A stretch of DNA of 32,070 nt from Candidatus Saccharimonadota bacterium (GCA_030535695.1 JAUNRI010000002.1:1-32070); one strand, 5' to 3'. Positions 14,598-22,611 are shown, numbered from the stretch's first letter. Notes: generated by a model not told the origin, from the sequence alone. A program made the numbers and translations.

Positions 14598-15725
14598 ATG
14601 ATTTATTTGGATCATGCGGCAGCCACGCCGGTTTCTAAAAGAGTGTTTGAGGCGATGAAGCCGTATTTTTTGGATGATTTTTTTAACCCTAGTGCGGCTT
14701 ATCTTCCAGCTAAAAAAGTGTCCGCTGATTATGAGGCTGCCAAAGGCATAATTGCCCATGCGATTGGAGCCAAAGCCAATGATTTAGTGATGACCGCCGG
14801 AGCGACCGAAGCGAATAATCTCGCATTTAGCGCTGCCAATAATGGCGCTGTGCTGTATCTGGCTACTGAGCATGATTCGATCCGCAAGGTAGCTCAGAAA
14901 TATAACGGTCAAGAGATAAAAGTAGATAAAAATGGGCGGATTTTACTTGACGATTTGAAAACCAAAATTAATGATGAGGTGGTATTGATTTCGGTGGCGC
15001 TCTGTAATAATGAGCTTGGTACGATTCAACCTTTGTCGGAAATCGCGGCGATGGTTCGCGAAGTGAGACTTGACCGGCTTTCTCGCGGAATTAAAAAACC
15101 GCTTCATCTTCATTCGGATGCGTCGCAAGCTCTCAATCTTTTAAATGTAAATGTGGCAAGGCTCGGGGCGGATCTTCTCACTCTTAACGCCGCCAAAGTT
15201 TATGGCCCAAAAGGTGTGGGATGCCTATATGTATCGCACGAGGTAAAATTGTCGCCGCTTAATTATGGTGGTGGACAAGAAAATGGGCTGCGCTCTGGTA
15301 CAGAGAATGTGCCGGGTGTGATTGGTTTTGCTAAGGCGGTAGAAGAAGCCGTAAAGCACATGAATGGCAACCGCAAAAAATATGCCGAGTATAAAAAGAT
15401 TTTGCTATCCGAATTACAGGGGTATGAATTAGTCAATAAAAAGCACTCTCTTGACAATTTTGTAGTTTTGTGCTATAATGGTATAGATGCAGAAAGATTA
15501 ATCTTTCTTCTTGAAGAAAAATGGGTGTATGTATCTACAGGGGCAGCTTGCGCGGCCTCTAAGGGTGAAAAATCGCATGTTTTATCGGCGATTGGATTAT
15601 CTGATTCCGAAATCGCCGGGTCGTTACGGTTGACTCTTGGCGAGACTAATGATGAGTCGCAAATCCACGAAGCCGCTAAATTGATCAACGAAGCAGTAAA
15701 TATAGAAAGGAAGAGAAGTGTCTAA
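14598..15725 (+). CDS. Cysteine desulfurase, NifS/IscS type
   Basis: 375 residues. PLP enzyme that takes sulfur from cysteine as a protein persulfide. IYLDHAAATP at the N-terminus, TAGATEANNLA (~58), HSDASQAL (~170), the PLP-lysine region LNAAKVYGPKG (~198) and the mobile catalytic Cys in STGAACAASK (~320) are all present. mnmA follows with an 8-nt overlap, so the likely main job is to supply sulfur for tRNA 2-thiouridine, directly or by relay. No Fe-S scaffold genes are seen nearby. The coding sequence contains a consensus promoter at 15451-15479. Whether it is IscS- or NifS-like cannot be decided here. Confidence 0.92.
   Translation: MIYLDHAAATPVSKRVFEAMKPYFLDDFFNPSAAYLPAKKVSADYEAAKGIIAHAIGAKANDLVMTAGATEANNLAFSAANNGAVLYLATEHDSIRKVAQKYNGQEIKVDKNGRILLDDLKTKINDEVVLISVALCNNELGTIQPLSEIAAMVREVRLDRLSRGIKKPLHLHSDASQALNLLNVNVARLGADLLTLNAAKVYGPKGVGCLYVSHEVKLSPLNYGGGQENGLRSGTENVPGVIGFAKAVEEAVKHMNGNRKKYAEYKKILLSELQGYELVNKKHSLDNFVVLCYNGIDAERLIFLLEEKWVYVSTGAACAASKGEKSHVLSAIGLSDSEIAGSLRLTLGETNDESQIHEAAKLINEAVNIERKRSV
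15451..15479 (+). promoter_or_regulatory. Perfect consensus promoter inside the cysteine desulfurase gene
   Basis: TTGACA (15451-15456), exactly 17 bp, TATAAT (15474-15479), with TGC directly before the -10. It points toward mnmA, whose start is 239 nt downstream. The first ATG after it (15487) opens only a four-codon frame. Confidence 0.65.
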
Positions 15726-16845
15726 AACTGTATTTGTTGGTATGTCTGGCGGAGTGGATTCTAGTGTTTCGGCACTACTTTTGAGGCAGCAAGGCTACAA
15801 AGTGGTGGGGGTTTACATGAAAAACTGGTCCCAGGATCTTCCTGGTATGAAATGCCCGTGGGCAGAAGATTTGGCGGACGCCAAACGGGTGGCGGTGAAA
15901 CTAGGGATTGATTTTGAGGTTTGGGATTTTGAAAAGGAATACCGCAAAAAAGTGGTAGATTATATGCTTGCTGAGTTTAAAGCCGGCAATACGCCAAATC
16001 CTGATATTATGTGTAACCAAGAGATTAAATTTAAGTTGTTTTACGAAAAAGCGATGAAAGCTGGAGCGGATTTTATCGCCACGGGGCACTATGCCAGAAT
16101 TATCGAAGGCAAATTGGCTAAAGCCGTAGATGAGAAGAAGGACCAAACCTATTTTTTGTATCGAATCTCGGACGAGGCACTTTCTCATACGATTTTCCCG
16201 ATTGGCGGGATGCTTAAAAAAGATGTCAAGAAATTGGCCGAGGAAAATGGACTTCATAATGCCTACAAAAAAGAGTCGATGGGAGTTTGTTTTGTGGGTG
16301 AAGTTTCGATGAAAGATTTTCTTAAGGAATATATTGAAATAAAGCCGGGGGAAATTCGCGAAATTGAAACCGAAAAAGTAGTGGGGCATCACGAAGGGGC
16401 TGTGTTTTATACAATTGGTCAGAGACATGGACTTTATATCTCTGGAAATGTGGGCGAAGTAAATACTGGCCTGCCGTATTATGTAGTTAAAAAAGACCTT
16501 AAAAATAATATCGTATATGTGTCTAGGAATTTGAATAACGATAATGTATGGGTAGATGAGTTGAAATTGAAAGATGTTGTGGTGCGAACCGAGTACGTTG
16601 CTTCTCGGGCCGCGTCCGGTCGGCCCGTCGGCACGGGCGACCGGCGCTCATTCTCGCGCTGCCGCGCTCCGAAAGTCCCTCGAAGCAAGTACTCGGTTCG
16701 CCTCAGACATCTTGGTGAACTTATTCCTGCTACACTGCAAAATGACACACTTCATTTTGAACGTAGAATCAAAAAGCCGGCGGCCGGGCAATCGGCAGTG
16801 TTTTATGATGGCGAAATTTGCCTCGGTGGCGGAATTATTTTATAA
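15718..16845 (+). CDS. mnmA: tRNA-specific 2-thiouridylase MnmA carrying an in-frame palindromic insert
   Basis: 375 residues from the GTG at 15718, with GGAAGAG upstream and an 8-nt overlap with the desulfurase gene. It thiolates U34 of tRNA-Lys/Glu/Gln. The PP-loop GMSGGVDSS is at the N-terminus, the nucleophile Cys in NPDIMCNQEIKF (~98), the persulfide-relay Cys in MGVCFVGE (~190), and GQRHGL near 235. In the C-terminal beta-barrel, between ELKLKDVV and VRLRHLGELIPATL, about 36 residues replace the usual 12-18. The extra part is Arg/Ser/Gly/Pro-rich and is encoded by the palindromic element at 16582-16702. FYDGEICLGGGII closes the domain normally, so the frame is intact and the active site untouched. 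Confidence 0.93.
   Translation: MSKTVFVGMSGGVDSSVSALLLRQQGYKVVGVYMKNWSQDLPGMKCPWAEDLADAKRVAVKLGIDFEVWDFEKEYRKKVVDYMLAEFKAGNTPNPDIMCNQEIKFKLFYEKAMKAGADFIATGHYARIIEGKLAKAVDEKKDQTYFLYRISDEALSHTIFPIGGMLKKDVKKLAEENGLHNAYKKESMGVCFVGEVSMKDFLKEYIEIKPGEIREIETEKVVGHHEGAVFYTIGQRHGLYISGNVGEVNTGLPYYVVKKDLKNNIVYVSRNLNNDNVWVDELKLKDVVVRTEYVASRAASGRPVGTGDRRSFSRCRAPKVPRSKYSVRLRHLGELIPATLQNDTLHFERRIKKPAAGQSAVFYDGEICLGGGIIL
16582..16702 (-). repeat. Intragenic GC-rich palindromic element, copy 2 (inside mnmA, inverted)
   Basis: Same element as in tatD, in the opposite orientation. Arms: GCGAACCGAGTAC at 16584-16596 pairs perfectly with 16689-16701, then 16598-16604 with 16682-16688, then 16607-16609 with 16677-16679. 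The core (about 16608-16675, read on the minus strand) begins TTTCGGAGCGCGGCAGCGCG. It contains the hairpin GGTCG-c-CCGT / ACGGG-CCGACC with loop GCCG. The arms share no sequence with those of the tatD copy; the core does. It is translated in frame in MnmA. Confidence 0.85.
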
Positions 16846-16846
16846 A

Positions 16847-17029
16847 TTATTGTACGATCATCATAGCAGCGTCAGCACAAAGCAAAATCCCTGTGGCGAT
16901 ACTGAGTACGGTCACAAAGCAGACGTGTGCACGTTCGCGAGAACTGATACTACTGCATTTTTTGTAACTGGCTTTTTTGGCAGTAGTCTTTTTCGCAGTT
17001 TTGGTTGTTTTTTTCTTTTTTGTAGCCAT
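16847..17029 (-). CDS. Small Lys/Thr/Ala-rich membrane protein, unknown function
   Basis: 60 residues. The first ~25 are almost only Lys, Thr, Ala and Ser (KKKKTTKTAKKTTAKK), followed by RERAHVCFVTVLSIATGILL and a hydrophobic C-terminus that can span the membrane once. The N-terminus resembles histone H1-like basic tails, so nucleoid or RNA contact at the membrane is conceivable, but nothing more can be said. AGGAG lies 4 nt before the ATG, and a TGA-TATAAT box about 30 nt further upstream, so it has a normal leader. It is divergent from alaS and convergent with mnmA, whose stop is one base away. Confidence 0.55.
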   Translation of the reverse strand: MATKKKKTTKTAKKTTAKKASYKKCSSISSRERAHVCFVTVLSIATGILLCADAAMMIVQ

Positions 17030-17057
17030 ATAGCTCCTTTTTGCTTATGTTAAACCT

Positions 17058-17090
17058 ATTATATCATATGTTGTCAAATTATGGTATAAT
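17058..17090. promoter_or_regulatory. Divergent promoters, small basic protein (-) / alaS (+)
   Basis: Plus strand: TGG-TATAAT, box 17085-17090, ends 7 nt before the alaS ATG (leaderless). Minus strand: TGA-TATAAT, box 17063-17058, serves the 60-residue gene. The heptamer TTGTCAA (17071-17077) lies exactly midway, 8 bp from each box; it is too close to act as a -35, so it may be a shared operator or chance. Confidence 0.6.
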
Positions 17091-17097
17091 ATAATCT

Positions 17098-18978
17098 ATG
17101 GATGCGAACGAAATTAGACAAAAATTTTTGGATTTTGAAGTAAAGAAAGGGCACAAAATTATTCAGCCGGCCCCGCTAGTTCTGGAAGGCGACCCGACTA
17201 CGCTTTTTACCGGCTCGGGGATGCAGCCACTTTTGCCTTATCTTTTGGGCAAAGAACATCCTGAAGGGAAAAGACTAACAGATTCGCAACCCTCACTACG
17301 CCTTCAAGATATCGAAGATGTGGGGGACCCTCGCCATACTACCGTATTTGAAATGCTTGGCAACTGGTCGCTTGGTGATTATTTCAAGCGCGAGCAAATC
17401 GAGAACTTTTTTGAATTTTTAACTAAAGTGGTAGGTTTGGACCCGGCTAAGATTTATGTAACTTGTTTTATTGGTGATGAAAAATATGGCATTCCCAAAG
17501 ACACCGAAGCGGCGGAAATCTGGCAGGAAGTATTTAAAAAAGCTGGTATTGAGGCCAAAGTGGCTGAGATCGGCTCAGCCGAAAACGGCGACAAACGGGG
17601 AATTAAAGAAGGTGAGAGAATCTTCTTCTATGATGATAAAGAAAACTGGTGGAGTAGAGGTGGGGGGATTGATTCCACGCCGCTCGGCGACCCATGTGGT
17701 CCGGATTCTGAGGTATTTTATGACTTTGGCGAAGACAAGCAAGACGTAGAAAAATATGGCTTGGCGCATCCGGCATCTGATGGGGCACGCTTTATGGAAA
17801 TTGGCAACCAAGTGTTTATGCAATATCGGCGCCTTGATGACGGTTCGTTTGAAGAATTGGCGCATAAAAATGTAGATTTTGGCGGGGGTTTGGAGCGTAT
17901 TGCCGCAGCGGCGATTGGCTCGTTTGATGTATTTAAGATTTCTTTGATGAAGCCGATTATCGATAAACTCGAAGAAATTTCCGGCAAGTCTTACGATAAT
18001 AATACCGACGAGATGCGGGTGATTGCTGACCATATTCGGGGTGCATATCTTTTAGCGGCGCAAGGTTTGGCGCCATCTAACAAAACTCAGGGATACGCTA
18101 TGCGCCGTTTGGTACGCCGAGCTATCTTGCGTGCGTTAGATCTGGGGATTTCCGCTAATTTCTTATCAGAAATCATCCCGATTGTAGCTTCAAATTATGA
18201 AGATTTGCCGGATTCAATTCTCACTCATAGAGAATCCGCTCTTAATGTGCTTTTGAAGGAAGAAAATGCTTTTCGCGGTACACTAAATAGAGGTTTAAGG
18301 GAATTAAATAAGATTTCTAGTCATAATAAAATTTTGTCGGGCGAAGATTTATTTAAACTACAAGATACTTATGGGTTCCCATTAGAACTTTCAGTAGAAG
18401 AATGCTATCGGCAGGGAATTGAACTAACTTCCGGGTATAAAAAGGAATTTGACCAAGCACTCAAAGAGCAGAGGGAACGTTCACAGACGGCATCTAAAGG
18501 GATGTTTAAAGGTGGTCTCGAGGACCACGGCGAGCAAACGGTGAAATATCATACTGCTACACATCTATTATTGGCGGCTCTACAAAAAATTGTTTCGCCG
18601 GATATTGTGCAAAAAGGTTCCAATACTACTTCTGAAAGAACGCGGTTTGATTTTAATTGCGACCACAAACTCTCGCCGGAAGAAATTTCCGCAGTAGAAG
18701 ATCAGGTGAATGAGTGGATTGCGCAAGATCTTCCGGTGGTCTTCGATGAATATGACAAAAAATATGCGCGTGAAGTGTTGAAAGCTCACGGGCAATTCTG
18801 GGATAAATACCCAGAAAAACTAAAAGTTTATACGATTGGGGATTTTGATAATCCAATCTCGCGCGAGGTTTGCGGCGGCCCGCATGTGGAACATACCGGC
18901 GTGATTGGCAAATTTAGGATTAAAAAAGAAGAGTCTTCGGCTGCTGGTATACGCAGAATTAAAGCGGTGCTGGAATAA
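17098..18978 (+). CDS. alaS: Alanine-tRNA ligase lacking the C-terminal C-Ala domain
   Basis: 626 residues against about 870 in most bacteria. The class II catalytic core is present: GSGMQPLLPYL (~40), the motif 2 region RHTTVFEMLGNWSLGDYF (~78) and the tRNA-recognition and motif 3 segment DFGGGLERIAAA (~260). The editing domain keeps HTATHLL (~482) and CGGPHVEHTG (~597), the zinc-binding HxxxH and CxxxH. The protein stops right after the editing domain at AGIRRIKAVLE, so the DHHA1/C-Ala part is missing. In model bacteria C-Ala bridges the aminoacylation and editing sites on tRNA. It is transcribed leaderless from 17082-17090. Confidence 0.95.
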   Translation: MDANEIRQKFLDFEVKKGHKIIQPAPLVLEGDPTTLFTGSGMQPLLPYLLGKEHPEGKRLTDSQPSLRLQDIEDVGDPRHTTVFEMLGNWSLGDYFKREQIENFFEFLTKVVGLDPAKIYVTCFIGDEKYGIPKDTEAAEIWQEVFKKAGIEAKVAEIGSAENGDKRGIKEGERIFFYDDKENWWSRGGGIDSTPLGDPCGPDSEVFYDFGEDKQDVEKYGLAHPASDGARFMEIGNQVFMQYRRLDDGSFEELAHKNVDFGGGLERIAAAAIGSFDVFKISLMKPIIDKLEEISGKSYDNNTDEMRVIADHIRGAYLLAAQGLAPSNKTQGYAMRRLVRRAILRALDLGISANFLSEIIPIVASNYEDLPDSILTHRESALNVLLKEENAFRGTLNRGLRELNKISSHNKILSGEDLFKLQDTYGFPLELSVEECYRQGIELTSGYKKEFDQALKEQRERSQTASKGMFKGGLEDHGEQTVKYHTATHLLLAALQKIVSPDIVQKGSNTTSERTRFDFNCDHKLSPEEISAVEDQVNEWIAQDLPVVFDEYDKKYAREVLKAHGQFWDKYPEKLKVYTIGDFDNPISREVCGGPHVEHTGVIGKFRIKKEESSAAGIRRIKAVLE

Positions 18979-18980
18979 AA

Positions 18981-20207
18981 TCAATTTTGCAAAAGTTTGG
19001 CGAACTTGGCTTTTAGGCCTTTTTCTTCTGGATTTCCTTCCAAAGTATCGGTACCAACACGAAGGAGCCCCAAAGCAGTAGCAAAAGAATGATCGAGCTG
19101 TTTGGCGAAGTCGCCGAGAATCAAGTTGGGCAGGCCAGTAACATCCAAAAGATTAATGACCGGGCGGCGAGAAAATGGCAAATCGGTGTACCAATCCGAA
19201 GTAGCCAGTTCTTCTTGAAGAAGCGAGAGCCCAGCACCGCCGCCGCAAAGCATCACGTTGCGAGGGAGTGAGCCGATGGAATCAAAATCTTCCAAAGCCA
19301 CCTCTACGCCGGTGAACCAGACGGACAGATTTTTGGAAAGCGCGGTTTCGACTTTGGCTTTTTTGGCGTCGTCTAATTTGCCAGTGTCGTAGTCTAATTT
19401 GTATTTTTCGGCGGTTTCATAATCTACGCCTAAAGCCTCTTCAATTTGGTGGGTGAAACTTCTGCCGCCGATAGAGAACATTTTGGTGCCTTCTACGCCC
19501 CCGTCATCAATAATCGCAATATCAGTAGTGCCGCCACCAATATCCATTACTACGCCTGAGAAATTACTGTCTAAATCGTCACCAAGGCAAGCGCGACAAA
19601 CTGCGAATGGTTCTACCGCTACAGTAAGTAAGTCTAGGTTAAGTTCGGCGCAGACTTTTTCAATCGCAGAAACATGAATCATCGGCGCAAAAGCAGTATA
19701 AAATTGAATTACTACGTCCGAGCCGTTAAAGCCAATGGGGTTGGAAATTTTATAACCATCAATCATTAGGGAAACAATGGCGGAATTAATTAAACGGACT
19801 TCGGTATTTTTGTTGCCGGTTTCGAGGGCAACAGTTTTTCTGGCCACCTCGCCGGATTTTTGCTGAACTTTGGTGATAATATTTTGCATTTCGGTTTCGG
19901 TGATAGGCTTTTTCGGGTCTTTTCTAGCATAGTGAACAGTAGTAGTATTGCCTTTAATTAATTCGCCAGCGATACCAACTACGGTAAGTTCGGCACGTTC
20001 GCCAGACTGGTCTTCTACCTTAACTAAAGCTTCTTCGCAAGTGGCCACTACGGCGGGAATATCAGCAATCGCGCCATTATACATATTGCCATCTTTTTGG
20101 CGGACTTTGGCGACGCCCAAAATTTCAATATCGCCTTTTTTGGCGGGTTTTGCCAAGACCGCTTTAACAAATTCGGTGCCAATATCTAGCCCTAATATAG
20201 TGCTCAT
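18981..20207 (-). CDS. PilM/FtsA-like actin-fold ATPase
   Basis: 408 residues of the FtsA/PilM/MreB superfamily. Phosphate-1 loop LGLDIGTEFVKAV at the N-terminus, an SHS2-type insertion (~90-190) as in FtsA and PilM, phosphate-2 VMDIGGGTTDIAIID (~215) and an adenosine motif NVMLCGGGAGL (~332). FtsA anchors FtsZ at the division site and PilM is the cytoplasmic actin-like part of type IV pili; the sequence alone does not decide. No obvious C-terminal membrane-targeting helix (FtsA) is seen; the end is KGLKAKFAKLLQN, which is weakly amphipathic. The start overlaps the upstream stop (ATGA) and also has its own leaderless box 6 nt upstream. Convergent with alaS. Confidence 0.8.
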   Translation of the reverse strand: MSTILGLDIGTEFVKAVLAKPAKKGDIEILGVAKVRQKDGNMYNGAIADIPAVVATCEEALVKVEDQSGERAELTVVGIAGELIKGNTTTVHYARKDPKKPITETEMQNIITKVQQKSGEVARKTVALETGNKNTEVRLINSAIVSLMIDGYKISNPIGFNGSDVVIQFYTAFAPMIHVSAIEKVCAELNLDLLTVAVEPFAVCRACLGDDLDSNFSGVVMDIGGGTTDIAIIDDGGVEGTKMFSIGGRSFTHQIEEALGVDYETAEKYKLDYDTGKLDDAKKAKVETALSKNLSVWFTGVEVALEDFDSIGSLPRNVMLCGGGAGLSLLQEELATSDWYTDLPFSRRPVINLLDVTGLPNLILGDFAKQLDHSFATALGLLRVGTDTLEGNPEEKGLKAKFAKLLQN

Positions 20208-20872
20208 GGCTTGATTATAACATACTTTCCGGGCTTTAGTCCATTTAGTTCATATTTGCCGAAGTCGGTCCTGTGTAATTTTTCTACTTTGTAGCCAATA
20301 GCGGCGAAAGTGCGACGGATTTGGCGATTGCGGCCTTCAGAAATTTTGACAATATATTTATCGTCATCATGAATTACTGTGAATTTAGAAGGGCCGTCGT
20401 CTAGCATAATGCCGTAATCGGAAATCATTTGTTGATGAAGCGGCTGTAAATGTTGGTCCAGCTCTACTTCGTAAATCTTTTCTTTTCTAAATTTGGGGTG
20501 AGTCATAGAAAAAGCAAAATCGCCGTCGTTAGTAAGCAAAATCAAGCCGGAACTGTCTTTGTCTAATCGGCCGACGGTTTTTAATTTTTGGTATTCTTTT
20601 GGCAATAATTCATATAAAGTAGGAGTCTCGCCCTGAGCACGGCGAGAGCAAACGTAGCCTACTGGCTTATTCATCGCAATATACAAGTAGTCCGTTTTAA
20701 ACGGAATTATCTTTTTATTATAGCACACTTTGTCGTTTTTGTCAAGCCTAGCGCCAAGTGTGGCGACTTTGCCGTTAATAGTAACTTTGCCGGCGGCGAT
20801 TAAATCATCGGCCTCACGGCGGGAAACACCGATGCGCTCAGCTAGGAACTTATTGAGCCGGACTGGCTGCAT
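20204..20872 (-). CDS. Pseudouridine synthase, RsuA/RluB/RluE family
   Basis: 222 residues from the ATG at 20872, chosen because GAGGTG lies just upstream and the S4 domain begins at once (VRLNKFLAERIGVSRREAD). A longer in-frame start would add 24 residues with no family support. After the S4 RNA-binding domain come MNKPVGYVCS, the catalytic VGRLDKDSSGLILLTNDG with its Asp, and KIYEVEL, all typical of the RsuA branch, which isomerises single uridines in 16S or 23S rRNA. The target cannot be told. It overlaps the response regulator by 23 nt and the PilM/FtsA-like gene by 4 nt, so it belongs to a four-gene minus-strand unit. Confidence 0.9.
   Translation of the reverse strand: MQPVRLNKFLAERIGVSRREADDLIAAGKVTINGKVATLGARLDKNDKVCYNKKIIPFKTDYLYIAMNKPVGYVCSRRAQGETPTLYELLPKEYQKLKTVGRLDKDSSGLILLTNDGDFAFSMTHPKFRKEKIYEVELDQHLQPLHQQMISDYGIMLDDGPSKFTVIHDDDKYIVKISEGRNRQIRRTFAAIGYKVEKLHRTDFGKYELNGLKPGKYVIIKP
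20214..20222 (-). promoter_or_regulatory. Leaderless promoter of the PilM/FtsA-like gene
   Basis: TGT-TATAAT on the minus strand (20222-20214) ends 6 nt before the ATG at 20207. It lies inside the last codons of the pseudouridine synthase gene, so this ATPase can be transcribed separately from the regulators upstream. Confidence 0.6.
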
Positions 20873-21284
20873 TTGGCACCTCGGGTTGGGCGGGTTGCTG
20901 TGGCTGAACGGGTTGCTTGTCGCCCAATACTTCGTGAATGGCATTAACTACATCTTCGATGCCGACCTGGGATTTGACAAGATAGCGGTCGCAGCCGAGT
21001 CTTTCGCCACGAGCACGCTGGTCGTCGGCAGATAGGGCGGTCATCATAATTACGTGAATGTTGGCGGTTTCGGGAGTATTGCGAAGAATGTCCAGCATAT
21101 CAAAACCAGAGATTTTGGGCATCATCACATCGCTCAAAATCAAATCGGGTTTTTCTTTGACGGCTACGGCCAAAGCCTCTTCACCGTCGCCAGCAGAGAC
21201 TACTTCATAACCTTCGGCAGTGATGCGAATGCTGTAAATTTCGCGAAGAGCCGCGTCGTCCTCAACTACCATTATTTTGCTCAT
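20850..21284 (-). CDS. Stand-alone response regulator receiver protein
   Basis: 144 residues from the ATG at 21284, preceded by AAGGAGGT; an upstream in-frame start at 21299 would put that ribosome binding site inside the gene. It is a single REC domain: the acidic pair EDD near residue 8, phospho-acceptor Asp in LILSDVMMPKISG (~52), Thr in IMMTALS (~82) and Lys in YLVKSQ (~104). There is no DNA-binding output; instead a Pro/Gln/Ala tail of about 20 residues (PVQPQQPAQPEV). It probably signals by protein contact. The sensor kinase gene upstream overlaps it by 23 nt and is the obvious partner. Confidence 0.9.
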   Translation of the reverse strand: MSKIMVVEDDAALREIYSIRITAEGYEVVSAGDGEEALAVAVKEKPDLILSDVMMPKISGFDMLDILRNTPETANIHVIMMTALSADDQRARGERLGCDRYLVKSQVGIEDVVNAIHEVLGDKQPVQPQQPAQPEVPNAASPAQ

Positions 21285-22530
21285 TATTACCTCCTTCATT
21301 ATTATTTACCATTTGAGCATTTTGAACTGCAATCATACGCTTATTATACTCCTCCGCCGTGATGCGAGGAAGTGAAACGTAAAAAGTGGTGCCTTGACCA
21401 AAAGCCGATTCGGCCCAGACGCGGCCGCCCATGGCTTCGGTGCGCTGTTTGACAAGATAAAGCCCGAGGCCGGTGCCACCGATTTCGCGAGTGTCGGAAT
21501 TGTCGGCGCGATAGAATTTTTGAAAAACATGTTGCAAATCTTCAGCGGAAATACCAATACCGGTATCGGTGACATTAATCAAAACCCGGTCGCCATCACC
21601 AAGCACATTGATATAGATAGAGCCACCAGACGGAGTGTATTTGATGGCATTATCAATCAAATTGTCCATGATTTCACGCATGAAATTAGGATCAATCGAA
21701 GCATAAACCACTTGCTCTAAACGATGTTCGTCTTGCGGAACCGGCTCGTTGGTACCAAAACTATAATTGATCTTTTTCTCCTGAGCCTTGGCGGCGTGGT
21801 CGGTTGCGATTTGTTTGATAAAACTCATCATTTCGGCCGGGACAAATTCTGGACGAATGCGACCGTCGTCTAACTTGGTAACGTCGAGTAGATCTTGGAA
21901 AAGTTTGCCGAGATGCTCGGAAGCTTTTTTGGCAGAATCTAAATAGCCTTTAGCGCGCTCATCGATGGTGGCGGTTTGTGGGTTAAGACATAAAGCTAAA
22001 TATCCGTCAATAGTAGCTACGGGGGTGCGCATTTCGTGCGAAGCGGTAGAAATAAATTCGGTTTGCTCGCTTTCTTCGGCAAGTTCTTTTTCGATATTTC
22101 GAAAAGTAATAATCTTTTGGCCGCCATTTACAGGAAGCATCGTGATAGAAACTGGTATGTCTTTGGCAGAATTTCCGGAAATTAAAAGACAGGCATAGCC
22201 TTCTAGGGGTTGATTTGTAGCCGTCGCACGAAAAAGCGGGTTTTCTTCTGGCGTAAGTTCGCGACCGTCTTTGGTTTTTAATTTCATCAAAAGGGCATAA
22301 TCTAGGCCGATAGCATTTGAGGGATCTTTACAATCAGTCATTACTACGGCGGCAGGATTAATAAATTCAATCACACCGTTAGGATTAACGATAATCACGC
22401 CGTCATGAATATTATTTAATACAATATCAGCGAGTTGATTCTGATTTTGGTTTTGCACGGGAGCAGGAGTCGCCGCGTTGGCAGCTAGTGCGGGAGCCTC
22501 AGTTTTTTTCTTATTAAAAATATTCAGCAT
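21262..22530 (-). CDS. Soluble PAS-domain sensor histidine kinase
   Basis: 422 residues from the ATG at 22530; a longer frame to 22590 exists, but the -10-like TGT-TAAAAT (22549-22541) sits between, so it is not expected to be translated. Order: short Ala/Pro linker, PAS domain (~45-150, DGVIIVNPNGVIEFINPAA), HisKA with the phospho-His in STASHEMRTP (~163), HATPase_c with NLIDNAIKYTPSGG (N box), DTGIGIS and GTGLGLYLVK (G boxes). There is no membrane helix, so it should sense a cytoplasmic signal. It is the first gene of the unit that continues with the response regulator. Confidence 0.92.
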   Translation of the reverse strand: MLNIFNKKKTEAPALAANAATPAPVQNQNQNQLADIVLNNIHDGVIIVNPNGVIEFINPAAVVMTDCKDPSNAIGLDYALLMKLKTKDGRELTPEENPLFRATATNQPLEGYACLLISGNSAKDIPVSITMLPVNGGQKIITFRNIEKELAEESEQTEFISTASHEMRTPVATIDGYLALCLNPQTATIDERAKGYLDSAKKASEHLGKLFQDLLDVTKLDDGRIRPEFVPAEMMSFIKQIATDHAAKAQEKKINYSFGTNEPVPQDEHRLEQVVYASIDPNFMREIMDNLIDNAIKYTPSGGSIYINVLGDGDRVLINVTDTGIGISAEDLQHVFQKFYRADNSDTREIGGTGLGLYLVKQRTEAMGGRVWAESAFGQGTTFYVSLPRITAEEYNKRMIAVQNAQMVNNNEGGNNEQNNGS

Positions 22531-22596
22531 CTTCAAAATTATTTTAACATAAGCGGAGCGAAAATGATAGATTTTTAGCACAAGCGACAAAAAGTG

Positions 22597-22605
22597 TGGT
22601 ATATT
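22597..22605 (+). promoter_or_regulatory. Leaderless promoter of the baseplate-J-like gene
   Basis: TGG-TATATT at 22597-22605 ends 6 nt before the ATG at 22612. It decides against the GTG at 22594, which lies upstream of the -10 box. Confidence 0.6.
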
Positions 22606-22611
22606 AGAAAT

